Positions 1-12,600 of a stretch of 64,000 nucleotides of DNA are shown piece after piece. The stretch is taken from positions 5,505,001-5,569,000 of the forward strand of contig JAVTVJ010000040.1 in NCBI GenBank assembly GCA_034509425.1, read 5' to 3'. Origin of the DNA: Eopsaltria australis. Lineage: Eukaryota > Chordata > Aves > Passeriformes > Petroicidae. The position numbers were made by a program, and so were the translations under genes. The notes under the pieces were generated by a model. It was not told where the DNA came from. It did no database searches and worked only from the letters and a program-made list of their open reading frames with translations. The first letter of the stretch is position 1, and every line of letters starts with the position of its first letter.

Positions 1-456
1 TGGACCCTCACCAACAAATGCAATACACACTGCAGTTTAGCCTCATTATTCAAACCAGAGATCTATGCAGAACAGCAGGCAGCAACTTGGTAGCCTCCAT
101 GGAAGCTTTCATCCTATCTGTGACAGGATGTTGTGATTCACATTACATCATACCAGTGTTGTGTTATCTTCATTTTGAAGAACTAACTGTTGGTTTGGAC
201 TCATATTCATCCTCTGCTTTTTGTGTGGTTTTGCTAAGGAATGGTATTTGGTATTTATATGGTATTTGCTGGGAAAACAAAAAGGTTTATTTACTTAAAA
301 CAATTCTGAAAATCTTGTTAAATGTTAAAGAAGCAAAATTACTTTGCTTAATTTCATTCTTTCTTCTTCTAAGAATTTAAGCTAAAGAGTAAATATTTCA
401 ACATTAGGATGTTTTAAAGCTTTGTGATGCCAAGTCACTGTCCTCCTTGATTACAG
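1..456 (+). other. ASCC3: ASCC3 intron, 3' part only
   Basis: This is the end of the intron preceding the first exon in the window. It terminates in a pyrimidine-rich stretch and a TTACAG acceptor at 451-456. An open frame at 18-380 has no coding signature and is treated as chance. The exon carrying the Walker A motif of cassette 2 must lie upstream of position 1. I see no repeat or conserved-looking element. Confidence 0.85.
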
Positions 457-623
457 GGTTGTAGAATTGACAGGAGATGTGACTCCTGATATGAGAGCTA
501 TTGCCCAAGCTGACCTGATTGTTACGACCCCAGAGAAGTGGGATGGTGTCAGCAGAAGCTGGCAGAACAGAAGCTATGTTCAGAAAGTTGCCATTCTTAT
601 CATAGATGAGATCCATCTTCTGG
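457..623 (+). CDS. ASCC3: ASCC3 exon 1 of window: motifs Ib and II (DEIH) of helicase cassette 2
   Basis: The exon translates to [12 protein letters not shown], then [15 protein letters not shown] and [18 protein letters not shown] is motif Ib and DEIH is the Walker B/motif II box that coordinates Mg-ATP. The acceptor is TTACAG and the donor G|GTGAGC. The first base completes a codon begun in the previous exon (start phase 2), and the last G begins a glycine codon finished in the next exon (end phase 1). The DEIH residues are all present, so nothing here suggests catalytic loss. Confidence 0.96.
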
Positions 624-3600
624 GTGAGCGTGTTTCACTGCTTTTGATCAGAATCATTGCTATATTTGAAGAGGTGTGCTGCTACTTATGATGTGAATAT
701 ACTCTTTGACATCTGAACCTTTTCTTTTTCTTTGTTTTTCCATTGACTTTTCTTTTACTAGGGGATGAGAGAGGCCCAGTATTGGAGGTCATTGTGTCTC
801 GAACAAACTTTATCTCATCTCACACTGAGAAGCCTGTAAGAGTAGTCGGTTTATCCACTGCTTTAGCAAATGCTAGAGACCTTGCTGACTGGCTAAACAT
901 TAATCAGGTATGAAAAAAGTTTTAGAAAATGGATATGTGTTTGTCATGCAGAGAAATAAAATAGCAATTGATGAGATAATTCAAGGTTAAACTTGAAAAA
1001 ATGTTCTCTTGTAGATGGGTCTGTTCAACTTCCGACCATCAGTGCGCCCAGTTCCTCTGGAGGTGCACATCCAGGGCTTCCCTGGCCAGCATTACTGTCC
1101 TCGCATGGCCAGCATGAACAAACCTGCTTTTCAGGGTAAGCAACAAGATCCTAGACCTTTTCCTTCTTTCTGTAAATGAAAAAGGGACTTTACACAGCTC
1201 ATTTGCAGCACATTTGCAACATGTGTTACTGTATGTACTCTTGGCATGTACTGGGGGAATCTGCTCTGCTAATGGCCCACAGCTATTTGTCTGAAACATA
1301 AAGTGTGCTGCAAATGCAACATGTAACAGAGGAATGTGATGTATTTAGAACAGAAGAATAAAATTAGTGTTAGTGAAGGGGAAATAAAATGTGTTTTCTC
1401 TTAGTGTTTGACACCAGAAAGAAATATTTGTGTAAAAATATTTGAAATTTAGAAAGCAATAAAACTATTCATATTATTAATCTGCTGAGGTATTTTCATA
1501 TGGACCACTGCATGTAAGCATTAAAAAAATTGTGAACAGAAGTTGCAAGTCAAGCTAACCTCCTATAATTCTAGTTTCAAAGCAATAACCATAAAATTCA
1601 AAATTTGTAGTGCATCCAGATATGCTTCTGTTTCCAATTTTTTATTCTTAACCAAGCTGGCAAGCAGTATAGATTTAAGAAAAGCTCTCTTGTATTTTAT
1701 TTGAACATGTTTTGTTTTGGTTACATAAGGAATATTTATTATATCAATTAAAAATAACCTCCAAAATAAATTTTGTGATGTGAACTGCTGTTGATTGTGA
1801 GGTGACATTTGTGAGGGGACTTTTTAGCTGCTTTAATTAGCCTTATGACAGAAGCAAAGTATTGATTGTGGACTAGAGACCAATCTTGACAGCTCAGATT
1901 ATTTACACCTCCACAAGAGCATTGTACAAAAACACTAATGAACAATAAATCTGTCTTGGGCTGTTCTGCCACACCTGTTCCTGAAGCGACAAAAATCCAT
2001 TAGATGTTGGGCTTTTAAAATATATAGATATATTGGCATATATTGTTGTAAGATATAAATACACATTAATTATCCTATTTCAATAATTTCACAACTGCAT
2101 TGTCTGTGTATATGCAGGAGCACATGCTGGGTAGTATTCATGAGCTGGGGAATAATATGTGTTAGTGAGCAGTATGAAATAGTTTTCAGAAATGAACAAT
2201 ACATAAATTTAATTGCTTGAATGAGAATTACATGAGAAAACACACAAACAGATTTATAAGTGTTTTAGAGAGAGTATTTGAAATTCCAGGTACACCTGTT
2301 TATACTTCTAGTGCTTGTTGATGTTAGAAAATCTGTATAAATATGATTTATTGAAGGTTCTGTTCTGTACTTGTTTGGCATGATACAGTCAAGGTTATTT
2401 TAGCATTTTCATGGCAATACTTATTCCTGAGAGCATAAAAATTTCACTACAACCTGAAACTTTTCAAAGATGGGCCGAGCAAGAAAATGCTTTTTTAAAA
2501 AGTCCTAAAACCTAATTGGTTTAAATATATCATAATTGGTTTAAATATATCAGACTCATTAGTAAGCACAGAATCAAAGTTCTGTTTTACTGTAATGCCC
2601 ACTTTCTCAGCAGCTATTGAAAAATCACTTTCTACTTTTTTTACCTTTTCTGATGTTGGTAGATGGAAGTGATCCTTTGTAGGCTGACATGAGTTTATGC
2701 AGTTTGAGCTCTGGGTCAGACAGAAAGCAAATTTTAGACCCTCATGGCACTTAGTCTGAGACAATATACCCCAATAATGTAGAAAAAGCATTAACATACT
2801 TAGTAGGATGAGATAGAGAAATTCACAAGCTTGAAGTCTAGAAAGCTTGTCTAGGTTTTGTCGTGTTTTGTTGAGTTTTTTTCATAACTGCTTCTTTTAA
2901 TTAGCTTACAGTGATCACTGAAGTAGCTGAAGGGAAAATTGAGACTCAGCTAAGCGTAGTTTTATGGCTGTTGGTTCAGAGGTGGTGTATTCTCACCTCA
3001 GTTGTATCCATCCATCAGTAGGCATACCTCTATCATCTGCAGAGAGGTCTATCAGCTGTCATGGGATTGCAAGGAGAAACTCTTATTTTTGTCATTAAAG
3101 GGTCTAATTCTCAAATTCTGTTTTGTTCAACAGCAATTCGGAGTCATTCTCCAGCCAAGCCTGTTCTTATTTTTGTGTCATCCAGACGTCAGACAAGGCT
3201 TACTGCCTTAGATCTCATAGCTTTCCTAGCCACAGAGGATGATCCCAAACAATGGCTGAAGATGGATGAAAGAGAGGTAGAATCATTTTACCTTTCTTAT
3301 TTGTGCTTTGCTTCTATCTTATTCATGTTTGAAAAAAAAAGTCATCTAAAACAAAAGAGTTGTGTGAGGGTAGATCTTGAAAGAGTTGTGCATATGCTAA
3401 ATTTCCTTATGTATTAAAAGTAGTGACAGCATTAAGGCTATATGTGCAAGAGCTGAACTTCAGAGCACAAACTCTTTTATCTTTGTTTTTTCCTCCATAT
3501 CTTATTAATGCTAGTTCCATGGTCCCAGACAACATATATCACATGGTGCAAGTCTTTGATACCAAGATAAGACAAAGACTAAAAGAAAGAGGGCTAGTGC

Positions 3601-6600
3601 TCTCTAAAGTTTACAGCTGGACATCTGTGACATATTTCAGTGTTTTAGGAGAAAAATCATCCTTCTCATGAGATGCATTATGTATATGCATATATCTATG
3701 TGAATATATGTACCTATGTATATCCATGCATCCGTCTGTATTCACAGATAGATAGATAGATAGATAGATATACTGCAGAACCAATCATTTAGCAATGGTT
3801 CAGTCTTGCATATCAATGAAATAAATCAATGATATAAAAAAAAGTGAAGAAAGCTTCTGCCAATATCTTTAAGAATATAAAGACTGCAACATCAAACAGT
3901 TAGGTGTTAAAAAATGAGAACATAAAAGCTTATTTTTTATTCTTTTTCAAGCAACATAATCTCTAATTACATTTTCTTCTTTTTTTAATCTTCTTTTGTT
4001 TACTGCAAAACATGAATGATGACTAAATAATAAACAACCATTCAATATTCTCTTTTATCTGCCTTCTTCAAACTGTATACAGGATTATATTTAATTCACT
4101 CAGTTTGGCACCTGCTCTGAATGCAGTATTATTTATTTCCCTCTGCGCTAATGGTCCTGATTATAGTATATCATAGCTGCGAAACAGGTTTTTTTAGTAG
4201 ATATTCAGATTTTCTAGACTTTGGAGGCTAGCTTTTTCTAATTATTGCAAATCTTGTGCTGGGAATTTCTGTGATAATTTATGGCCAAAACACAGAAAAA
4301 TGCAGTAATCATAAAAATAAAATCCAAGTTGAATACTGTGTGAATATTTATGTATCAACAGTTTTACCAATGGTTATTTAATTGTAAATATTTTATGCCA
4401 AAAAGTATAGTTTTCTAGATTATATTGTTTGTGTTTGTTTGCTCTTTGCCAAAAAATTAAATAAATTTATTTATTTATTGATTTATTATTTTGGATGTAT
4501 TTTAAAATAGAAAATGGCTATTTTGGCTGATGAACTACTATTACTAAAGCATATCTCAACTTGATGGTGCTTTTCTAGCTGTATAACCTCTATTTAATGT
4601 TTTGTTGAACTGAATAGAAACATCTCAAATTCAAGTTATTATTACTTAGTAGAGTACTTTAGTACCTTGTGCTGGTTTACTGTACTAATCTCACCTACAA
4701 TTAGAATATGCACCAGGCAGCTTGCCCTAAATGACTTGCATTAATTTGAATGGTTTCCCCACATCATGGGAGCCACTGCTATTCTGGAAAGAACTGTAAC
4801 TGAAGCTTCTTCACTTGCTGGAAAAGAGTTTTCTATTAGGAGTCTTTGAATTTCATGTTTCAGAATAAACCTCTGAAGGTTTTGAAATAGGAGCCAGCAA
4901 GGACAAGCAGACTTTGCATTTATTAGTTTAATAGCATTTGCATACGATTTGTATTTGAATTAATAAGCTGAATGTTTGGAGCACAAGATACCTACCAAGT
5001 TACTCAGTTCTGATTACGTAAATGTAAAAGACTGAGGATTAAGTTCTGAGTTGTTATATCTTACCACTATTATGCAGAACACAATTCTGTTTGAAGTACC
5101 AACAATTTCAAGTGGACATTTCTTTGGGTAATTATGGGACTAGTTTGTAGTTTTGTGTTTTAAATGACCATGATTATCCTGAGTTTCATTTGACATTGAA
5201 GCGAAGGACAAAGCTCTAGTAGTGCTACATACATAGTGTATATCCTAATTCTTCAATAATAACCTTATAATAATAAAACCTAATCGTAATTTGGGGGGTT
5301 CTTAATTTAAAAATTTAATCTCAAGTAATATTAAGATCAGATTTAGACTAGGTGAAATAGACAAAATTCTCTCAAGATTGCTACAACATTTTTACATTTG
5401 AAAAGTAGAACTAGCAAATACTTTATAGTAGGTATTCCATGTCTTAAAGTCTTGTCCAAAATTTCAAGTGTTTCTCAATTCCATATGGGATTAAAATGGA
5501 CCAGTTAGAAGAATTCAATTGTTGTTGCCTTTTAAACAATTTTTTCCTGTCAGTTTTTCACATTTGTTTTTTTTATGACAACCACTGTTCCTTTAGGGGG
5601 ACTTACAGACAAATTACTTAATTTTCAAAATAGTTGTAATTTTTAACTGTGAAGTATTTTGTGATATAAGAGATTTTTCATGGTGGTATACAAAGTTAGC
5701 AAGCTGTACAGCAGACCATGGCATTTTTCTTCAGTCAGCCTTATTTGTATAATATTAATTTTAGCTGACATAAGATTCCTTTGAGAACTCGTTAGTAAGT
5801 TTTGTTTAATGGTATAATTGGGTTTGCTAAATGATGGCTGAAAGTTCGTCTGTTTATGTTGGCTTCCCAGTAGATTTCTTAAGGCTTCTTGAAATGTTGT
5901 AAAACAATGCCATCCATAATAGCTTCTAAAGGGCTGATGTTGAGGTAGACACAGATTCTTACGGCCATTAAAATTGATTTTTCTTTGTTACTCTTTGTGA
6001 TGGTATCAGAGAGATTCAGGCCTTGTGGGGAAGAGATTGGAATACAGCAGAGACCAGTACTGGATCTTCGTTACTGTTGTTGTTACTAATACTGGGTCTT
6101 TGTTTATCAGCTATGCCATCATCTTAGCTTCCCTCATCTTCTCTGTAGGCGTTCTCCCTGTGGTGGTAAACCAGGCTCTTGTTTGAAGCTTGCGATGAAT
6201 GATTCTGTTCACAAACTTCCAGGCTGCTTTTCACAGTACTCTCAGATAACAGGCAAATCCACACCCATTTTTGCCAACCGGCTCCAAATATCAAATTCAG
6301 GCAATATATCAATCAGTTATTAATCAGACATGAGCTTGCATAAACCTTCTGGAATACTTACGTGTATGTATAAGAGGCATACAGAAACAACCCTTCCACT
6401 GTTGCCACCAAAGTAGACAACAGCATGCCTGGATCATGGAGGAATCTTACAAGATGTTCTTTCCCTCAAAGGAGTCATCATTTAACAGGTGCAACTGAAT
6501 TATAGTCGAGAAAGAATTTTGTTATACGGGCATCTACTGAAAAATATATATGTTATAGGCAGCTCCATTAGGTTTTGGGAATGATTCTTCCTGGACGCTT

Positions 6601-9600
6601 TCCTTGAATTTCATGTCTGATGTGCAGGTTTTGGCTCATACCCATTACAGTGTTCACATAGGTTTCAAGCTATGTGCATGTTTTTTGTGAAGAAATAGCC
6701 ACTCAAAGACCTCATGTATTGCATATACTTTAGTCTGACCTGCAATGTTTGAAATCCTCTACTTACCAGGACTTGTAGCTGATGCTTTAGAGCTCATCCC
6801 TACATTTTCCAATTGCACGTGCAGACATTCTTCAGGTTTTAAGCAAGACTGCTACAGTTTGCCTAGAGTATGAGTGGGCAGTCTCTAGGAAAAAAAGGTT
6901 ACCTTTAGAGCCTTAGAGATGTTTTTTAATTTTTCTGTAAGGTGCATTGTACGTACACATTCCAAAATGAGCTCTTTATCTCTCTTACAATGTGCCCCAA
7001 GACTGAGTTTATTTTTCACCAAAGAGTGGAGAAGCAGCAGCAGAAGCTGTCTTCCTTGCCATCTGCGAGAACTCTTCATTAGACATCACTCTGTAAAGAT
7101 TGTCTTGGTTATGCTTTTGAGGCACAGGTGCATCATGACAGAAATGTCCATTGGCAGTGCATCTCAAAGAGGAGACTGCATCTGTAAATAGAGTAGCTCT
7201 TCATTTCTTTTCCTTGTTCTTTGATGCCAATATGCCCATGGAAAAAGAAAATGCTATGCTTACCCTGGGTTTTTTTGTATAATCATTAGAGGATTTTTAA
7301 ATATACACTTCCTAACTAATATTCTAATTTTGACTTGTCATGTTCAAGCTTGTGACCCATTATTTATCTTGTTAAAAGGGACGATAGCTCAGATTATCCT
7401 TTTGGAAACAGACAGTGCCACCAGTTTCTGATGGTGAGCTTGGGTAAGATCAGTTATACTGTTCTACATTAGGAGCTGACTAAAAAGGAACAAGTCCTTC
7501 TCTGTCAGAAATTGCATCTACATCTGTGGTGGCAGAAAATGTTGCAATCTTTTTATAACATAATTTATTAGAATCAAGTTTTCAGTTTATTTATTTTTCT
7601 CTAATGTTTTTACAGCTTTTTGTTTTTAACCTAAAACAAAAGTACAAAAGTAGTATTTATGGTTTATTGTTTGAAGTTAGAATGCAGTTCTCACCAGCAG
7701 ACAAGCAGGGTGTTTTCTTATTTGTTTGGTGGGGTTTCTTTAAAAATTTATTCCCTGTCCAGAATCTTGGATTTATTTTTTTTATATTTACAGTGCAAGG
7801 AAGGAGAAGAAATGTACCAGTGTACATAGTTTTAACTTTAACCACAATGGTTTTTGCATTCTGCTTTGTGCATCATTTGGCCATCTGCATCTTGTTAAGA
7901 GTGTTCTTTATGAAACCTCTAGAAATAACTTATATCCTTCAGCACAAACATACCTACAGTAATATTCAAGAGCATCCATATCAGGCAGTAGTTTGCTTCC
8001 ACCAAATTCAAGGGCCCTTGAATGAAGGACATCCATTGACTCCAAAAGAATTAATCAGACCTATCCTGATTTTGCCATTTTAGACATGTGAGTGTATAAT
8101 ATGTGCACTAATTATGGATTCGTACGTGTGTGTTTGTACACTGTGTGGAAATACACATAGACATGTGCATGAAGGTGAATTAAATTTTATCAATAGTTCT
8201 GGTTTGCATTGCTAATAAAAACAAACAAAAAAACCCCTCCAAAACCAATTAAAAATCCTAAGACTTCTTGGAAAGATAAAAGATGGCTTTTCCTTCTCTA
8301 ACCTTTAAATCAAAGAACCTATTATCTCCATGTTAATTTTTTTGAGGTAATGTTGTGCTATTAAACAGGAGTAGAAGAATCTGGTCTGTGTCATGAACAG
8401 GCATATTGCTGTCATTTAAATGTGCCTTTTAGTGTTAAATGTTTTAATATATTATTGTGCTTTAATGTATTATTATGTATTATTAAATATCATCTAATAA
8501 TATATCTCAACTGTTTAAAACGCATTTGAAAATGTTCCTTTAGGCAGCGTGTTCTGTGTGTGTTAGTTCTGAAGTATAAGCCAACTCTTCATCAAAAATA
8601 ATTTTGTAAGATGATTATTTTTTCTGCCTTTAAAGATTAGGAGGGTACCCAAGAATGATTTCTAAGTGTTTCACTCATTATAGAAGTTCAGCTTCCTTCT
8701 ACAAGATGTTGGTTTTATGACACAAAAGTGTGTCATAAAAATTAACATTTAGTTATAACAAGGAGATGTTTTTATTTCACTTAACATCTGTAGCAGATGT
8801 GAAATATGTAATTATTTTTGTAAAAGACTTCATAACTTTCACGATTCTTTTGTTTGGCAGATCTTTCTTCTGTTGGGCATTTTAGACAATTGATAAGCAT
8901 TATTCAGTGGCATATGGTCTGAGTCTGACGTGCTTTGAAAAGAGTAGAGAGTACTAATAATGAGGATTCTGTGAAAATGGGAAAACCAGCACAACAGATA
9001 TGCTTTGAGAAAGTATGGGGTTTTAGCATCTTGAAACAATATATCACACTCAAAGGGACAGAATTGGGCTGCACAATCTGTTAGCTCATTCTTGTCCAAT
9101 CTGGTCTCCTCCTTTCTTTTGGAGCCAGCATTGTCATCAACTTGCTGAATTATACTCTGACTGGAATGTATTTCAGGCACAGGGTAATGTATCTGCTTAA
9201 ATGGAATCCTATCTTTCTACAAAAGCTTTTTAAGTATAATAAATTTAAAATATAAAAAAAAAACTTCTATTAGCTTAAAGTAAATGGTTCAACAGTTTAC
9301 ATATGTGCAGGAACAAAGAAAATTACTACTTAGTAGTTTGAGAAAAATCTAGCTTGTTCAGAAATTAGAATAGAAAATGTAGAAATAAGGTTTATTTTTT
9401 AGAATAAATACTTTGCAATGCTACCAGATTCCCAAATTGGTTTTCAGGTTTTTCTTTGTTCAGGGAAAAAAGAAAAAAAAAAAGAAAAAAAAAATAAAAA
9501 AGAAAAAGGAAAAAAAAAACTATGAAGGACAGCAAAAACTTTCAGCATGGGCCTGATCCTGCTTGTCTATGAGTCCAGGGAAAAATCCCTTCCTGGCATT

Positions 9601-12600
9601 AAGTTCTCTGCATTGGTGTTGTACAGGGTTCTTTAATGCCAGTACAATGTGTATTTCCTTAAATTATTTTAATATACTTTTTTCTGTTCTTAAGATAAAA
9701 TATATTTCATTTATCCTTCTGTGAGTAAAACAACATTGCAGTTGTCTTCAGAAAGATAAATAGTAATTGAGTCATAACAATGCAGAAATGTTAGATTTGT
9801 TTTATAGTCACAGTGCTGTGTCTGTTTCTGGTTAGTCAACTTATTAATTGTGCCATTATTTCTTAATAGAAAGTTATAATATTCTTACACTACACTGACA
9901 TAAGGGAGTTACATTTTTAAATAAATTGTCATGAGAATTTTAAGCCTTGGCTTGTGCCTATGGGCAAAACAGTTATGTTTATTACAGTGATTTATGTGAA
10001 AGTAAGGGGTCAGCTAGAAATGACTAGGATTCCCTACTGCTAAAATGACAGGATAGCAGTACATGCGCCAGTGCTCCTGCTAAGGGTTCTTTAGTTTTCC
10101 TGTGGTAAATTACACTGCTTTGCAGGTATGACTAACAGCACCACAGGCCGCCTCTGTAATACAAGTCAGAGGGGAAAAAAAATAACCACCACTGATTGTA
10201 AAAGCAAGAAGAACATCTTTGAATAAATTCCCAGCAGTGTGAATTTAGGACGTTTTATGCTGACAACTCTGTGGCAGAAAGGTTTAGCTCAGGTTGTGTG
10301 CTGGAAATAGCTCCCAGTGTAAAACCGCTGTGCTGAAGGAGCAGTCTAATCACTATAGACTAATCCCGATCAGCTAATTTGATCCCTGTGCTGTTCTAGA
10401 AGAAAAGGGGGTTTAGATTCATTATTTTCTCAATATCACGTTCTTTTGATGTGAATAATGGAATAAATGTCTTTGGAATTGGCTGGTTCCCTTACATTAA
10501 AGGCATAACTATCATAAGGTGCTGATTCTTGGTGGGGAGAAGAAAAATTAATTCAGCAATGCAATATCTTTTGTCAATTCTTGAATGCAGAAACTGACTA
10601 AAATGTAAATGCAATTTTTTGTTTATTTTTCTCATATTTATCAATTTTGTTTTCTGCTTTTTTCATCCTTATTTCCTGTTAAATATGTAGCTATTATTTC
10701 TCAAAGTATGTACACAGGCATAAGATGCCTATGCAGTACTAGTACCAATTAATAAACCCATAGTAAAAAATTCATTAATAGGTTTGATAATATTTTTAGA
10801 ATTGTTTGTTGGTGGTCATAATTGTAGAGAAAACAGTATATGTGTTCCCATTTTATCCAGATTTTTTTAGTCTTAGAAGAAAAACTCTTCAATATGGGTA
10901 ATAATTCATGTTGTCTACAGTGAAGTCACATGTCTACATGTTGCCTAGAGAAATCAAAGGTTTGCTGATTGTATCTAGATAGATAAACTTTATCCTTTAA
11001 CATATCCTCCTTTCATTCATATCTTTACTCTCTTCGACTTGTCTACCCCTCTTCTTGCTTCCCTTCCCTAAATGGACTTATCCCCTCCTCACTTCTCAGA
11101 TCATTGGGTTTTCTTCTTTCTGCTCCCTTCCTTTCAGTGTTTTACGAACCCTTTCCCTCTTTTCTTCTGTAAGCACCCTTTTCTTTTGTATGTGCTAGAT
11201 CAGTTTATACAACAAACCTTCTGTGTCCTATAGTACAAGAAACTCTCAGGAACATCCAGGCAGCCTCATTGTGAAGGGAAATAAAGTTTAGGAGCTTCCA
11301 TTGACAGATCAAATTGATTGATTTGTCAAAACTTGAACAATTTTGGTTTTTATTTGGTTTCTCTATTGCTGCCATCAGTTGTGGTTCCATTAGTCAAGAT
11401 TACTTCAACAAATAGACTTTTAAAATGCTTTGCAATTTACTCTTCCTGACAATATTGATTGATTTACAAAATCTATATTGTTTGTTGGTTTTTTTGTTTG
11501 TTTGTTTGTTTTAAAATCCTCAATATGGACTGTTATATTCTCTGGATTTTTTGTACCTTTTAACGATTCTTTCTATAATAGTAGCAACATGTTACTTGAG
11601 TTTAGATATGTGAATCATTTCATTCACATTAAGGTCTGAGAATTATAAAATACAGGAAATATTTAGAGATTTATTCATCAGAAGTGAAACACCTCAGAGT
11701 CCGAAGTAGAAATTAAGATATCACTGTAGTCATGCAGCTATCATATCTCAGTACTTTGGAGAACTCAGTCTGAGATGAGGCTGAACACCAAGTCCAAATT
11801 ATTCAGTTACCCTGATTAATTTGTTCTGCACTACTGTTTTTTCTCTAACCTTGGCTATACCTCCCATGACCATGAATGATCCTGCCCGAAGTATGCAATA
11901 TCATCATACCACTGCTGGTGGCACCAGGAAACCACTAATAAGAGCATAAATTTTAAAGTTCCTGGCTATAATTATATTAAAATCACATAAAATAATAAAT
12001 GACCTTAGAAATAAAACAATAAAAATAATTTTGAAAGGTAGAGTCACTTAAGAAAACAGTTAAGTGATTGTTCTTTATTACTAAGAGGCTTTTCACAGAG
12101 GTCATCTACAAAGATAAATAAGCTTGTTATCAAATTTATAACTTGAAAAGGTAGGCAAGAAGACAGTTAAAATCACAGTAGTGAAAATGATTCCAAGTAG
12201 TCATTGACATCAGATTTGAAAAAATTAGTGATTGTAATAAAAATAGCTTTTCATCAGGACTTCTAAAAGTTTTAAATGAACACACTTAATGGAGTTGGAT
12301 TTAACTACAGGATTTGAGTCTATAAATTACAAACTCACACTCAAAAAAAATTCAAATTAATTTGCATTTCAGCGTGTGAATAGGAAGCTTTCTTGATGAA
12401 TAATAATTGCAAAATTATCAAACTGAGGAGCAGTCTATCTGTTCAAAGGCATTAGAGAGAGCCAAATTTATTTTTCATGACTGTTATTATGTTACTGGTT
12501 GCAGGGATTTGCTGTGTTTTTATACCAGTTCTAACCCCTTTGATACTAGGGATTGCATTAAACAAACACAGAACAGAATGCACAGTATTTGCCAGACCTG

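Noticed and set aside
2495..2797. 100-codon minus-strand frame with a protein-like look
   Set aside because: No homology recognised, and its end overlaps the 20-bp tandem duplication. It also served as a reminder that AT-rich intron translations often look protein-like.
7604..8083. 159-codon open frame on the + strand, the longest in the window
   Set aside because: It begins inside low-complexity T-rich sequence, has no recognised domain or Kozak context, and is hydrophobic because of T-rich composition. Its length is only mildly above chance for 64 kb at this GC.
9464..9519. A-rich tract as poly(A) tail of a plus-strand retrocopy
   Set aside because: The sequence just upstream shows no coding similarity or 3'-UTR-like structure, and the tract is interrupted by G throughout.
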